Positions 26,041 through 33,955 of a stretch of DNA of 64,000 nt are shown piece after piece; the first letter of the stretch is position 1; the number at the start of each line of letters is the position of its first letter. The notes below the pieces were generated by a model. The model saw only the letters and a list, made by a program, of their open reading frames with translations. It was not told the DNA's origin and did no database searches. This stretch comes from Streptomyces barringtoniae (lineage in GTDB: Bacteria > Actinomycetota > Actinomycetes > Streptomycetales > Streptomycetaceae): positions 372,001 to 436,000 of the forward strand of contig NZ_JAJHNP010000002.1 in NCBI RefSeq assembly GCF_020819595.1, written 5' to 3'. Both the position numbers and the translations under genes were made by a program.

Positions 26041-27390
26041 ATGGACCGCCAGTCAGTCCCCGCCCCCGCCGGCGCCAGATGCCCCATGCACGACGCCGCG
26101 TTCGCCGCCGACCCCCACCAGGTCTACGACCGGTTGCGCGCCCACGGTCCGGCCGGACCGGTCGAACTCGCCCCCGGCATCGACGCCACACTGGTCGTCG
26201 GTCACGAGACGGCCCTGCGCGTGCTGCAGAACACCACGCTCTTCGCCCGGGACTCCCGCCGCTGGAAGGCGCTGACCCAAGGGCACATACCCCTGGACCA
26301 TCCGGTCCTGCCGATGATGGCCTACCGGCCCAACTGCCTGTTCACCGACGGCGCGGTGCACCTCAGGCTGCGCAAGGCCGTCACGGACAGCCTGGCCCGG
26401 CTCAACATCACCCGGATCCGGCGCGACGTCGAGCCCCTCGCCGACTACCTCATCGACCAGTTCTGCGAGCGCGGCCGTGCCGACCTCCTCAACGACTACG
26501 CCAAACTGCTGCCGCTGCTGCTCTTCAACAAGCTGTTCGGCTGCCCGGCGGACATCGGTGACACCCTCACCAGCTCCATGTCGGCCATCTTCGACGGCAA
26601 GGACGCCCTGCGCGCCAACGAGGAGCTCACCGCCTGCCTCATGCAGCTGATCGCCCTCAAACGCCGGCAGCCCGGCGACGACGTCACCTCCTGGCTGATC
26701 CAGCACCCCGCGGGACTGACCGACGAGGAGCTCAAGGACCAGCTGGTGATGCTCATGGGCGCCGGCGTGGAGCCCGAGCGCAACCTGATCGGCAACGCCC
26801 TGCTCCTGCTGCTGTCCCCCGACACCAGCGGACGCGACTCCGGGCTGCTGATCGAGGAGGCGATCGACCACGTGCTGTGGAACCAGACGCCCATCGCCAA
26901 CTACGCCACCCACTACCCGGTCCAGGACGTGGACCTCGGGGGAGTGGTGGCCGAGGCGGGCACGCCGGTCGTCATCAGCTTCGCCGCCGCCAACACCGAC
27001 CCCGCGCTCACCGAGGCCCGCCGCAAGCACAGCAAGGGCGCCCACCTGGGCTGGGGAGCCGGTCCGCACGCTTGCCCGGCCAAGGACCCGGCGCAGGTCA
27101 TCGCCGTCACCGCGATCGAGAAACTGCTCAACGCCCTGCCCGACCTGATGCTGGCAGTCCCCGAGAAGGACCTGGAATGGCGGCCGGGCCCGTTCCACCG
27201 GGCGCTGGTCGCGCTGCCCGTCGCCTTCAGCCCGGCACCGGCCACCCACATCGCCTCCGCGCTGCAGAGCCGGACCGTCCCCGCCCCGGGGGAGCAGCCG
27301 CTTCCGGCGGCACCGGGCGCCGCCGCCCGCCAGGAGCCGGCCAGGAAGAAGGGCTTCTGGAGCACCTTCCTGGACATCTTCCGCGTGTGA
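26041..27390 (+). CDS. Conservon cytochrome P450, CYP157-like, lacking the ExxR motif
   Basis: This 449-residue P450-fold protein has the heme-cysteine loop LGWGAGPHACPA with Cys345. Two normally conserved elements are altered. The I-helix reads GAGVEPERN (240-248) without the acid-threonine pair, and the K-helix reads EEAID (272-276) with Asp where ExxR has Arg. Loss of ExxR is known for CYP157 members located in conservons of S. coelicolor. After the normal P450 end there is a Pro/Ala linker and a tail KKGFWSTFLDIFRV of basic and hydrophobic residues, possibly a membrane or partner anchor. It follows cvnD after 64 nt, with AGAAGGAA upstream. Confidence 0.9.
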   Translation: MDRQSVPAPAGARCPMHDAAFAADPHQVYDRLRAHGPAGPVELAPGIDATLVVGHETALRVLQNTTLFARDSRRWKALTQGHIPLDHPVLPMMAYRPNCLFTDGAVHLRLRKAVTDSLARLNITRIRRDVEPLADYLIDQFCERGRADLLNDYAKLLPLLLFNKLFGCPADIGDTLTSSMSAIFDGKDALRANEELTACLMQLIALKRRQPGDDVTSWLIQHPAGLTDEELKDQLVMLMGAGVEPERNLIGNALLLLLSPDTSGRDSGLLIEEAIDHVLWNQTPIANYATHYPVQDVDLGGVVAEAGTPVVISFAAANTDPALTEARRKHSKGAHLGWGAGPHACPAKDPAQVIAVTAIEKLLNALPDLMLAVPEKDLEWRPGPFHRALVALPVAFSPAPATHIASALQSRTVPAPGEQPLPAAPGAAARQEPARKKGFWSTFLDIFRV

Positions 27391-27516
27391 CAGCTGAGAT
27401 GTGGTTGTCCCATGTGCGTCATGTGACGGGAGCAACACTGTCGGGTGCATGACGAAGGAGAGGGGAAGGGTAGGTTCCGGCGGTAACGGTAGCGCCCAGC
27501 CACAAAGGAGCTTCGC

Positions 27517-28782
27517 GTGACCGCCGTTGGCGTCATACGCGGTATCACCCCCACCGACCGCCGAGCCGTCATCCCCCTCCTTCGTCGCCTCCGCTCCGCC
27601 GAGGGCCGGGCCAACCCCCTCCCGGTCTGGGACGAACTGCGCGCACTGGGCGAAGTGGTACCCGCTCCCTGGGGCGGGTACTTCGTGACCGGATTCGATG
27701 CCTGCGACCAGATCCTGCGCGGCAGGGACTGGCTCGTGCCGGATTTCGCCTGGCAGCAACGCCGGCCGGACATGGCTCGCTGGCAGGACCCGGCGACCCG
27801 GGAGATGACACGGACGCTGTCCCGCCTCAACCCGCCCGAGCACACCGTGCGGCGCCGCGCCCTGGGCAACCTCTTCGACCGCGGCACCCTCGAGGCCATG
27901 CGGCCCCGGATCGTCGCCCATGTCACCGAACTCCTGGACCGCCTCGCCCTACAACTGCGGGCCCACGGCGAGGCCGACTTCGTCACCACGGTCGGCGACC
28001 GGCTGCCCATCCACACCGTCGGCCACTGGCTCGCCATCCCGGCCGAGCACTACCCGCACATCCTGGACTTCACCCACCGGCAGGTCCACGCCCAGGAACT
28101 GACCCCCACCAAGAGCGAACTGGCCGTCTCGGCCGAGGCCACCCTGGAGATGCGGGCCTACTTCACCGGCCTTGTCGCCCACCGGCGCGCCCACCCCGGC
28201 CACGACGTCCTCAGCGGCTGGATCCGCTACTGGGACGCCCAGTACCCCGACGACCGCGCGGCGGCCGACCAGATGCTGTACGACCTGACGATGTTCATCA
28301 CCATCGCCTCCCTGGAGACCACCGCGACCCTGCTGACCAACGCCGTGTGGTTCCTGACCCAGGACCCGGCCCGGGCCGACTGGCTGCGCCGGCATCCCGA
28401 GCACGTCGACGACGCGATCGAGGAGACGCTGCGCTACGACCCGCCGATCCACCTCAACTCGCGCTTCGCCGCCGACGACACCGTCCTCGCCGGTGTGCCC
28501 ATCGCCAAGGACACCACCGTCCACGTCCTGTACGGCGCCGCCAACCACGACCCGCGCCGCAACCCGGACCCCCACCACTTCGACATCCGCCGCAAGGGCG
28601 CCCACCTCACCTTCGGCGGCGGCGTCCACTACTGCCTCGGCTCGGGCCTGGCCCGCCTGGAGGCCCGAATCCTGCTCACCCACCTGCTGGAACGATTCCC
28701 CACCCTGCGGCCGACCGCGGGACCGACGTATGCGAACCGGATGGTCTTCCGGCGCATCACCTCCCTGAAAGTGACGACATGA
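27517..28782 (+). CDS. Second conservon cytochrome P450 with canonical motifs
   Basis: This 421-residue P450 has intact catalytic features: I-helix ASLETTATLL, K-helix ExxR at E303-R306 (EETLRYDPP), and heme loop LTFGGGVHYCLGSGLAR with Cys373. It should be an active monooxygenase of soluble bacterial type needing ferredoxin and reductase, neither of which is in the window. A CYP154-like identity is plausible given the CYP157-like neighbour but cannot be fixed by eye. It starts at the GTG at 27517 with AAAGGAG upstream. The 126-nt gap before it could hold its own promoter. Confidence 0.93.
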   Translation: MTAVGVIRGITPTDRRAVIPLLRRLRSAEGRANPLPVWDELRALGEVVPAPWGGYFVTGFDACDQILRGRDWLVPDFAWQQRRPDMARWQDPATREMTRTLSRLNPPEHTVRRRALGNLFDRGTLEAMRPRIVAHVTELLDRLALQLRAHGEADFVTTVGDRLPIHTVGHWLAIPAEHYPHILDFTHRQVHAQELTPTKSELAVSAEATLEMRAYFTGLVAHRRAHPGHDVLSGWIRYWDAQYPDDRAAADQMLYDLTMFITIASLETTATLLTNAVWFLTQDPARADWLRRHPEHVDDAIEETLRYDPPIHLNSRFAADDTVLAGVPIAKDTTVHVLYGAANHDPRRNPDPHHFDIRRKGAHLTFGGGVHYCLGSGLARLEARILLTHLLERFPTLRPTAGPTYANRMVFRRITSLKVTT

Positions 28783-29570
28783 CCGCCCTCCCCCTCACGA
28801 CCCTCCCGGCCGGTGCCGTACGGCCGACCCTGCGGACCCACCGGGAGGGTCCCGTCCTCACCGTCGAGCTGAACACCCCCGAGCAGGGCAACACCGTCAC
28901 CGACGCCCTGCTGGACGACCTTCTTGCGGTCCTCCAGGACCAGGACCCGGCCGTCCGGGTGCTCGTGCTCACCGGGCGCGGTGACGACTTCTGCCTCGGC
29001 GGGGACCGCGGCGAGTCCGCCCGGCACCTCGCCCACGACCCCACGGGCAGCGCCATCCGCATGTCGGGTGCCAAGGCGCGGCGCGTCTGCGAGGCCCTGA
29101 CCTCCAACCCGGCCGTCACCATCGCGCGCGTCCACGGAAAGGCCATCGGGGCGGGCTTCGCCCTCGCGCTCGCCTGCGATCTGCGGGTCGGATCCGAGGA
29201 CGCGACCTTCCGGCTGCCCGAACTCGCGCTCGGGCTGCCCACCGCATGGGGCGGCCTCCTGCCGCGCCTCATCAACGAGATCGGCGCCGCCCGCGTCCGC
29301 GAGATCGTCCTCACCGGCCGCGCCATCACCGCGGCGGAGGCCCAGTCCCTGTCCATCCTGCAGAAGGTCGTCCCCGCTCACGAACTGGACGCGGCCGTCG
29401 CCGCCTGGGCCCGACCCATCGTCCGCCGCCCCCAGGCAGCGCTGCGCGTCACCAAGACCCTGCTCAACTCGCTCTCCGCGGCCTCGCGTCTGGCCGATGT
29501 CTCCGCACTGGACGCGGAACTGATGGCAGCGGTGCTCACCGAGTCGCACCACGCCCTCGGCACCGGCTGA
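28779..29570 (+). CDS. Enoyl-CoA hydratase/isomerase (crotonase) family protein
   Basis: This 263-residue protein has the crotonase fold. Oxyanion-hole segments are FCLGGDRGESAR near residue 67 and GKAIGAGFALALACDLRVGSEDATFRLPELALGLPTAWGG, with the Pro-Glu pair in the catalytic region, and REIVLTGRAITAAEAQ follows. It could hydrate, isomerise or hydrolyse an acyl-CoA. Its ATG overlaps the stop of the P450 gene as ATGA, so it is coupled to the conservon operon. Its stop abuts the stop of the convergent SRPBCC gene. Confidence 0.9.
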   Translation: MTALPLTTLPAGAVRPTLRTHREGPVLTVELNTPEQGNTVTDALLDDLLAVLQDQDPAVRVLVLTGRGDDFCLGGDRGESARHLAHDPTGSAIRMSGAKARRVCEALTSNPAVTIARVHGKAIGAGFALALACDLRVGSEDATFRLPELALGLPTAWGGLLPRLINEIGAARVREIVLTGRAITAAEAQSLSILQKVVPAHELDAAVAAWARPIVRRPQAALRVTKTLLNSLSAASRLADVSALDAELMAAVLTESHHALGTG

Positions 29571-30044
29571 TCAACGCCTCGCCAGGCGCCGGTCCAGGGA
29601 CGTCACCGCGTCACGGAAGGCGCGCCCGAGGCCCGCCCGGGCCAGCCCGAGGGCGAACCGGAACGGCGCCGACCCGTCCGCGGCGAAGGTCCACTGCACC
29701 CGGGTGCCCGTGCCCCGAGGAGCCAGGCGCCACTCCTCGGCCAGGGCATGCACGCCCGGCGCGTTGGTGGTGTCGACGCGGTAGGCATACACCTCGGGCG
29801 CCTTGGCCGCGAGCACCGTCTCCTCGAACCGCGTCCCGCCCCTGAGCCGGATCTCACGCCCCGCGCCGCCGTCGGTGGCACGGGCGAGCGTCACCGCCGA
29901 GAACCACTGCGTCCAGCCGGGCACGTCCTCCGCGAGCGCGCGGAAGACCGCCTCGGGGGACGCGGAGACCTCCCGCGCGAAGACCAGACGTACGGGCGCG
30001 GCCCCGACGAAGTCGAGGTCCACCGGGCGCAGACGACGAGCCAT
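29571..30044 (-). CDS. SRPBCC-family polyketide cyclase/dehydrase-like protein
   Basis: The 157-residue protein shows the START/SRPBCC pattern: beta strands and a helix at VFAREVSASPEAVFRALAEDVPGWTQWFSAV, a central sheet, and a long C-terminal helix (ALGLARAGLGRAFRDAVTSLDRRLARR). It is a small-ligand-binding fold used in lipid binding and cyclisation; the ligand is unknown. The ATG at 30042-30044 is preceded by AAGGGGG. It is convergent with the crotonase gene, so co-function is not implied by position. Confidence 0.85.
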   Translation of the reverse strand: MARRLRPVDLDFVGAAPVRLVFAREVSASPEAVFRALAEDVPGWTQWFSAVTLARATDGGAGREIRLRGGTRFEETVLAAKAPEVYAYRVDTTNAPGVHALAEEWRLAPRGTGTRVQWTFAADGSAPFRFALGLARAGLGRAFRDAVTSLDRRLARR

Positions 30045-30112
30045 GGACGCAACCCCCTTGTGCCACTCCCGCCGGAGCGGTCGACCGGGCGGCCACCATA
30101 GCTGACAGACCC

Positions 30113-30943
30113 TCAGATGTCTGCGTCGTCTTCCCCGGGCTCGCCCGCCACCACCACCCGCAGGTGCTCGGAGATCTCCGCACGCGCCTCGGCGGGCAGG
30201 CCCGCGTCGGTCACCAGCGTGTCCACCTGCTCCAGCGCCGCGAAGGAACTCAGGCCCACAGTGCCCCACTTGGTGTGGTCGGCGACCACCACGACCCGGC
30301 GCGCGGAGTGCACCAGCCGCCGGTTCGTCTCCGCCTCGGCGAGGTTCGGCGTGGACAGCCCGGCCTCGAGCGATATGCCGTGCACACCGAGGAACAGCAG
30401 ATCGAAGTGGAGGGCGGCGATCGCCTGGTCGGCCACCGGTCCCACCAGCGAGTCCGACGGGGTGCGCACGCCGCCGGTCAGCACCACCGTGGCCGCGCCC
30501 TGCCGCTGGCCCGAGGTGCGCTGCGCCGCGTGGAAGACGTCCGCGACCCGCACCGAGTTCGTCACGACGGTCAGGTCCGGCACCTCCAGCAGTTGCTGGG
30601 CGAGCGCGTACGTCGTCGTACCGCCGGACAGGGCGATCGCCGTGCCCGGGGTGACCAGCTTGGCGGCGGCGCGCGCGATGTCCTCCTTGGCGGTCAGCTC
30701 CAGACCCGACTTCGCCTCGAAGCCGGGCTCGTGCGTGCTGGCCTCGACCACCGGCACCGCGCCGCCGTGCACCTTCTCCAGCACGCCCTGGCGGGCGAGG
30801 GCGTCCAGGTCACGGCGTACGGTCATGTCCGACACGCCGAGCTTGCGGGTCAGTTCGTTGACCCGCACACCGCCCCGGCGCCGGACCTCGTCCAGGATCA
30901 GGGCGCGGCGCTGCTCCGCGAGGAGGTTCTGATTCTCACTCAC
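30113..30943 (-). CDS. DeoR-family transcriptional regulator (second)
   Basis: This 276-residue protein has the N-terminal DeoR helix-turn-helix (residues 10-65, LTRKLGVSDMTVRRDLDALARQGVLEKVHGG) and the DeoRC domain (LSGGTTTYALAQQLLEV, VVTNSVRVADV, VVLTGGVRTPSDSLVGP, VVVADHTKWG). It is more GlpR/AgaR-like than the first DeoR protein in the window. No sugar enzymes are adjacent, so its targets are probably elsewhere. It starts at the GTG at 30941-30943 with a GGAG site upstream; a longer frame is open but lacks a ribosome binding site. Confidence 0.92.
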   Translation of the reverse strand: MSENQNLLAEQRRALILDEVRRRGGVRVNELTRKLGVSDMTVRRDLDALARQGVLEKVHGGAVPVVEASTHEPGFEAKSGLELTAKEDIARAAAKLVTPGTAIALSGGTTTYALAQQLLEVPDLTVVTNSVRVADVFHAAQRTSGQRQGAATVVLTGGVRTPSDSLVGPVADQAIAALHFDLLFLGVHGISLEAGLSTPNLAEAETNRRLVHSARRVVVVADHTKWGTVGLSSFAALEQVDTLVTDAGLPAEARAEISEHLRVVVAGEPGEDDADI

Positions 30944-31210
30944 GTACGCTCCGGTCCTTTCGCCGCAGTCCGTCCGACACGCCCGGTGCACCGGCCCCGA
31001 CCAGGAGGTTCCGGCCGGCCGGAGATACGCGGGCGTCCCATCTTGTCACGGGTCGGGACCGGTTGCGCCATCACCTGTCACGACGCGCACATGCCACATC
31101 CGCCAGGCCCGCCCCGGGCGGTGTCACACGGATCGGGGAGATTCCGTGACGAGAGGTGTACGACACCCCCGGACCGGAGATCCTGAAGCCCGCATCGACA
31201 CTGTCCTTCT

Positions 31211-33562
31211 GTGCGTCACGGGGGTGCGAGAACGGTGGACCACGCACAGGAACCCCGCGGCGCGGGGCAGCCGGACGCCGAGCTGGAACTGCTGGTGCAC
31301 GGGGTGGGCGGCACCACTCCCGAGGCGATGCTCGGCGACCCGCGCACCGTCCGGGTCACCGGCGACGACACGGCCGCCGTCTTCCGACGCGCCGAGGACG
31401 CCGAGGCCGGGAAAGGGAAGGAACCCCTGGACCGGCCCGTCCAGGAGGCGTACGTCTGGTGCAACCTCACCTCCGGCGACAGCAGCCGCGCCCTGTGGCT
31501 GTTGCTGCTGCCGTTCATGGTGGTCAACCTCGCCCACTGGATGCGCCCCGCCGCGCCCGGCCGGCACCGCACGGTCCGCCTGTACGGCCTCCTCGTACGG
31601 CTTGCCGCCCTCAGCCTGACCGTGCTGCTGGTGGCCGCCGCCTGCGAGGTGGCCCTGGACCTCGTGGCCTGGCAGTGCGCCGGAGTCCGGTCCTGCGCCC
31701 ACCGCCACTCCTGGCTGGCCTTCCTCGCACCCCCGGCGTCCGTGCCCCCCGGCGGGCACGCCACCTGGTGGAGCCTGCCCGGCCGCCGGCTCGCGCTCGC
31801 CGCACTGGTGCCGACCGCGCTGACGGCCCTGCTCTGGTACCTCTCCCGCCGGACCTGGAGCGCGTACGAATCCCATCGGCCGATGGCCTACGAGCCCGGG
31901 CCGGACAGCGACGGCAGCGCGCTGACCAGGCCCGGCTTCTGGTACGGGCGCCGCCTCGTGGCCCGGCTGCGTGCCGCGCACACCGCCGCGGCCCTGCTGA
32001 CCGTCGCCGCCGCCGTCGCGGCCCCCGCGGTCCGCTTCGACCACCGGCCCGGCGGCCCCGCCGTCCTGGACACCCTCGGCCGGCTGGTCACCGCGGCCCT
32101 GCTGGCCTGGGCGGCGGCGGCCGCGGGTGTGGTCTGCCGCCGCGGCCGCAGCGAGAACCGCCTCGACCAGCAACTCGACCGCCACCTCGTACGCCTCCTG
32201 CCGCTCGGCGCGCTCGCCCTGCTGCTGCTCACCGTGGCCTACGCCGGCTGGACCCGGCCCGGCTGGCGGTCCACCGGCCGGCTGCCGGGCGACCCCGCCT
32301 TCGGCGCCCTCATGCTGGCCCAGGGGCTGCTGGTCGTCGCGCTCGCCGTCGTGGCCGGGTGCCTCCACCGCCGCAGCTGCAATCCGCGCGCCGGCATGCG
32401 GGGCCTGGGCGGACCGGCCGTCGCGTTGCTCGCCTGCGCGCTGGGCGGCGTGATGTCCGGCGGGGTCGCGCAGCGCGTCGCCGACTGGCTCGACGGCACC
32501 CACACCGCGCTCCCCGGGCCGCCGATCCTGCTGACCTGGCAGGCGTCCACCATCCCGCCGGTCCTCGCGGTGCTGCTGCTCCTCGCCGCCCGCCTCGGCC
32601 TCGGCGCCGCCCGGCTGGCCCGCGCCGAACGCGAGCGGATCCGCCACGAGCACCCCGGCGAACCCGAGGACCCGGGCCGTACCCGCGCCATCGCCCACGT
32701 CCGCGCCATGGCCACGCTCACCGACCGGGCACCCCTCGTCGTCGCCGTGCTCGCCGTGACCACCCTGCTGCTCGGAGCCGTCGCGCTGGCCGTCGCGCTG
32801 GCCACCCGGAAGACCCCCGGCGGAGCCGCCCGCCGCACCTACGACGCCCTGCAGGCCGTCGCCGAGACCTCCCAGGCCCTGGGCTCCTGGCTGGTCGGCC
32901 TCGGCTTCGTGCTCTTCGTGACCTGGGGCAGGCGCGCCTACAAGGACGCCTCGGCGCGGCGCACGATCGGCATCCTCTGGGACGTCGGCACCTTCTGGCC
33001 GCGCGCCGCGCACCCCTTCGCACCGCCGTGCTACGCCGAGCGCGCGGTACCGGACCTGACCTGGCGCATGGCCACCTGGACGCAGCGCACCGGCGGTCGG
33101 CTGGTGCTCTCCGGCCACTCCCAGGGCAGCGTCCTGGCCGCGGCCGCCGCCTGGCAGCTGCCCCCGTCCGTCCGCGGCCGGATCGCGCTGCTCACCTACG
33201 GCTCCCCGCTGGAACGCCTCTACGGCCGCTGGTTCCCGGCCCACTTCGGACCGCCCGCGCTCGCCGCCCTGCACCGCGACGTCGCCTGCTGGGGCAACCT
33301 GTACCGCAGCACCGACCCCATCGGCGGCCCCGTCCGCGTCCCCGACGACGACATGCCCGAGGTCGACCACGGCCCCCTGCGGGACCCGCTCGCCTACGGC
33401 CGCACGCCCGCGCATCCCCTCCCGGCGCCCATCCTCGGGCACTCCGACTACCAGGCCGACCCCGTCTTCGCCCGGGAACGCGCCCGCCTGCTGGGCCGGC
33501 TGCGCCCGGAGCTGCCGGGGCCACGGCCGGAGCCCACGGAGCACCGGGCCGACACCGGCTAG
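31211..33562 (+). CDS. Multi-pass membrane protein with C-terminal serine-hydrolase domain
   Basis: This protein of about 783 residues is an unusual build. The N-terminus contains a lipase-like oxyanion segment (LELLVHGVGGTTPEAMLGDP). Roughly eight membrane helices spread through residues 90-590 follow, and the C-terminal 200 residues are cytoplasmic with a nucleophile elbow LVLSGHSQGSVLAAAAAWQL and the downstream TYGSPLERLYGRWFP. The hydrolase is thus split by the membrane part, and Ser in GHSQGS is the likely nucleophile. The substrate is unknown. The GTG at 31235 is an alternative start with a G-rich site upstream. The 3' end overlaps the convergent VOC gene by 4 nt. Confidence 0.82.
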   Translation: MRHGGARTVDHAQEPRGAGQPDAELELLVHGVGGTTPEAMLGDPRTVRVTGDDTAAVFRRAEDAEAGKGKEPLDRPVQEAYVWCNLTSGDSSRALWLLLLPFMVVNLAHWMRPAAPGRHRTVRLYGLLVRLAALSLTVLLVAAACEVALDLVAWQCAGVRSCAHRHSWLAFLAPPASVPPGGHATWWSLPGRRLALAALVPTALTALLWYLSRRTWSAYESHRPMAYEPGPDSDGSALTRPGFWYGRRLVARLRAAHTAAALLTVAAAVAAPAVRFDHRPGGPAVLDTLGRLVTAALLAWAAAAAGVVCRRGRSENRLDQQLDRHLVRLLPLGALALLLLTVAYAGWTRPGWRSTGRLPGDPAFGALMLAQGLLVVALAVVAGCLHRRSCNPRAGMRGLGGPAVALLACALGGVMSGGVAQRVADWLDGTHTALPGPPILLTWQASTIPPVLAVLLLLAARLGLGAARLARAERERIRHEHPGEPEDPGRTRAIAHVRAMATLTDRAPLVVAVLAVTTLLLGAVALAVALATRKTPGGAARRTYDALQAVAETSQALGSWLVGLGFVLFVTWGRRAYKDASARRTIGILWDVGTFWPRAAHPFAPPCYAERAVPDLTWRMATWTQRTGGRLVLSGHSQGSVLAAAAAWQLPPSVRGRIALLTYGSPLERLYGRWFPAHFGPPALAALHRDVACWGNLYRSTDPIGGPVRVPDDDMPEVDHGPLRDPLAYGRTPAHPLPAPILGHSDYQADPVFARERARLLGRLRPELPGPRPEPTEHRADTG

Positions 33563-33909
33563 GCCGTGTGCTCGACGTACTCCAGCACGACTCCGCCCGG
33601 GTGCCGCACCGTCGCGTTACGACCCGTCGGCACCTCCCGCGGCCCGTCGAGAACCTCCCCGCCGTGGGCCGTCACGAGCGCGTGCAGCCCGTCCAGGTCG
33701 TCCACGAGCACCGTGCTCTGCACCTGCCGGAACGGGGCGAGGGCCTGCTCACTGCCCGCGACCAGCAGAAAGCCGCCGATGCTCGCGACCTCCACCTCGC
33801 CGTACGAGAAGCGCGTACGGACGTCCTGGCCGGTCAGCTCGCGCAGAGCGGGCAGCGCCCTGTCCAGGTCGTCCACGAAGAGCCGGGCGAGCGTCGCCAG
33901 CGCCTTCAT
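33559..33909 (-). CDS. Glyoxalase/VOC-domain protein
   Basis: The 116-residue protein is a single VOC module pair (FVDDLDRALPALRELTGQ, then VDDLDGLHALVTAHGGEVLDGP and HPGGVVLEYVEHT). This beta-alpha-beta-beta-beta arrangement occurs in glyoxalase I, bleomycin-resistance and dioxygenase proteins. The final EYVEH region carries a possible metal-ligand Glu, but the full set of ligands is not clear. It may bind or modify a small molecule. Confidence 0.88.
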   Translation of the reverse strand: MKALATLARLFVDDLDRALPALRELTGQDVRTRFSYGEVEVASIGGFLLVAGSEQALAPFRQVQSTVLVDDLDGLHALVTAHGGEVLDGPREVPTGRNATVRHPGGVVLEYVEHTA

Positions 33910-33955
33910 CCGCGTCCTCCAGGAGCTCGTGCGAAAGGCCGGGGTGCCGTGGTGC

